A DNA stretch of 64,000 bases from Fodinibacter sp963747405 (GTDB lineage Bacteria; Actinomycetota; Actinomycetes; Actinomycetales; Dermatophilaceae). A program made the position numbers and the translations under genes. Shown here one piece after another: positions 63,132 to 64,000 of the stretch. How positions within the stretch are numbered: the stretch's first letter is position 1; the number at the start of each line of letters is the position of its first letter. The stretch spans positions 186,001-250,000 of the forward strand of contig CAVVFG010000010.1 of assembly GCA_963747405.1 (NCBI GenBank). The letters are read 5' to 3'. The notes under the pieces are model-generated. The model saw nothing but the letters and a program-made list of their open reading frames with translations, made no database searches and had not been told where the DNA came from.

Positions 63132-63983
63132 ATGGAGCTGACGCACGACTTCACCGTCCCGGCGGCCATCGACGACGCCTGGGCCACCTTCATGGACCTC
63201 GAGCGGGTGGGCAGCTGCTTCCCCGGGGCGACGGTCACCTCGGTGGACGAGTCCGGGTTCGCCGGCACGGTGAAGGTCAAGCTCGGCCCGATCGCCCTGC
63301 AGTACGCCGGCACCGGGCAGTTCCTCGAGCGTGACGACACGGCGCACCGGGCCGTCATCGAGGCCAAGGGCAAGGACAAGCGGGGCAACGGCACCGCCGG
63401 CGCCACGGTCACCGTGCAGCTCGCGCCCTCGGGCGAGGGCACCCGCATCGACGTCACCACCGACCTGTCGGTCACCGGCAAGCCCGCTCAGTTCGGGCGG
63501 GGCGTGATGCAGGACGTCAGCGACAAGCTGCTCCAGCAGTTCGTCGCGTGCATCGAGGCACAGTTCGCCGCTGCGGAGCCGGGTGCGGACGCCGGTGAGG
63601 AGCCCCCGCCGGATGCCGTGGCCGCGCCCGACGCGCCACCCGCCCCCGACGCTCCACCCCCTCCCGACACGGTGGCGGCGGTGTCGTCGGCAGGCGCACC
63701 CGCCCCGGACGCCGTGGCGGCGGTGTCGTCGGCAGGCGCACCCGCCGGATCCGCCGGTCAGGCGTCGACCGGCCGGCTCGCCGTGGCGCCTGCCGCCGAG
63801 AACGCGGGGGCGGCGCAGGCACCGCCCGCGGCGCGGCAGCTGCGCCCGGCGCCTACTGTCGACGACTCGATCGACCTCGGGGCGACGGTTCTGCCGGTGC
63901 TGGTGAAGAGCTATGCCCCGTACGGCGTGGCGGCCCTGGCCGGGCTGCTGCTCGGCTGGCTGATCGGCCGCCGCCGCTGCTGA
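63132..63983 (+). CDS. coxG: CoxG-like SRPBCC protein with C-terminal membrane anchor
   Basis: 283 residues. SRPBCC/CoxG domain at 1-150: ELTHDFTVPAAIDDAWATFMDLERVGSCFPGA, ...AKGKDKRGNGTAGATV. A Pro/Ala/Asp-rich linker of about 90 residues follows, containing a 14-residue tandem repeat, then a single C-terminal membrane helix (GVAALAGLLLGWLIG) with a RRRC end. CoxG recruits the hydroxylase to the membrane; the anchored form fits that role. Seven bases after coxM. Confidence 0.93.
   Translation: MELTHDFTVPAAIDDAWATFMDLERVGSCFPGATVTSVDESGFAGTVKVKLGPIALQYAGTGQFLERDDTAHRAVIEAKGKDKRGNGTAGATVTVQLAPSGEGTRIDVTTDLSVTGKPAQFGRGVMQDVSDKLLQQFVACIEAQFAAAEPGADAGEEPPPDAVAAPDAPPAPDAPPPPDTVAAVSSAGAPAPDAVAAVSSAGAPAGSAGQASTGRLAVAPAAENAGAAQAPPAARQLRPAPTVDDSIDLGATVLPVLVKSYAPYGVAALAGLLLGWLIGRRRC
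63672..63746 (+). repeat. Tandem repeat in the coxG linker
   Basis: A 33-base block recurs after 42 bases (63672-63704 and 63714-63746), encoding two copies of VAAVSSAGAPA in the linker. Identical at DNA level, so a recent duplication. Confidence 0.75.
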
Positions 63984-64000
63984 ACCACCCCGGCTTCTTG

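Overview
The window is 64 kb of very GC-rich DNA (roughly 70% or more by eye) with dense, short-spaced genes, many GTG starts, ATGA/GTGA start-stop overlaps and several apparently leaderless promoters. This fits a high-GC actinobacterium. A DUF222/HNH (13E12-type) gene behind an actinobacterial SOS box, an alditol oxidase, a coenzyme-F420-reductase remnant and a form II CO-dehydrogenase-like cluster support this. A soil-type member of the Micrococcales (Intrasporangiaceae-like) is my guess, but the genus cannot be fixed from the sequence.

Layout. 1-4.4 kb: a minus-strand sugar ABC importer (two permeases, binding lipoprotein) behind a ROK regulator with a perfect palindromic operator. 4.6-8.3 kb: a membrane protein, an M1 aminopeptidase and a DUF309 protein. 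8.3-14.3 kb: a small secreted protein, a large AAA-LuxR regulator, a DUF4242 protein and a secreted GH12 glycosidase; a shared promoter motif may join the first three. 14.4-22.5 kb: two AAA+/VWA systems (a ChlI-like ATPase with a VWA protein; a MoxR-DUF58-VWA operon) and an HtrA-like protease between them. 22.8-26.3 kb: the SOS-controlled HNH gene, a broken aminotransferase gene, a YajQ-family gene, tRNA-Tyr(GTA), and a probable remnant of an integrated element (excisionase-like gene, three GTGCCAGAT repeats).

26.5-35.1 kb is a fructan/fructoside island. It has an ABC importer, a cytoplasmic-type GH32 enzyme preceded by a 21-codon leader ORF, a LacI regulator with operator-like sites, and a secreted GH32 levanase-type enzyme whose propeller is split by a large insert. 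35.1-46.3 kb is a xylan/xylose island. It has a polysaccharide deacetylase, an ABC importer, a GH3 beta-xylosidase-like enzyme, xylose isomerase, a LacI regulator, a GH10 xylanase pseudogene and an alditol (xylitol) oxidase. Near-identical 16-bp palindromes (TCGATAACGTTATCGA type) stand before the importer and the xylanase, with a weaker copy before the regulator, so the LacI protein probably controls the set.

46.4-53.6 kb: a broken Vps62-like gene, a 1839-residue single-chain acyl-CoA carboxylase with eukaryotic-like architecture, and the C-terminal remnant of an F420-dependent reductase. 53.6-64 kb: a molybdenum hydroxylase cluster with a MocA-like nucleotidyltransferase, two DUF202 membrane proteins, a phosphotransferase, CoxD and CoxE maturation factors, XdhC/CoxF, and CoxS-CoxL-CoxM-CoxG. 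The S-L-M order and the AYRGAGR active-site loop mark this as form II, so CO should not be assumed to be the substrate.

Four genes are visibly broken (aminotransferase, GH10, Vps62-like, F420 reductase) and one more may be (levanase 5' end). These are either true decay or indel errors in a high-GC assembly; raw reads would decide. No rRNA, CRISPR array, IS element or replication origin was seen.
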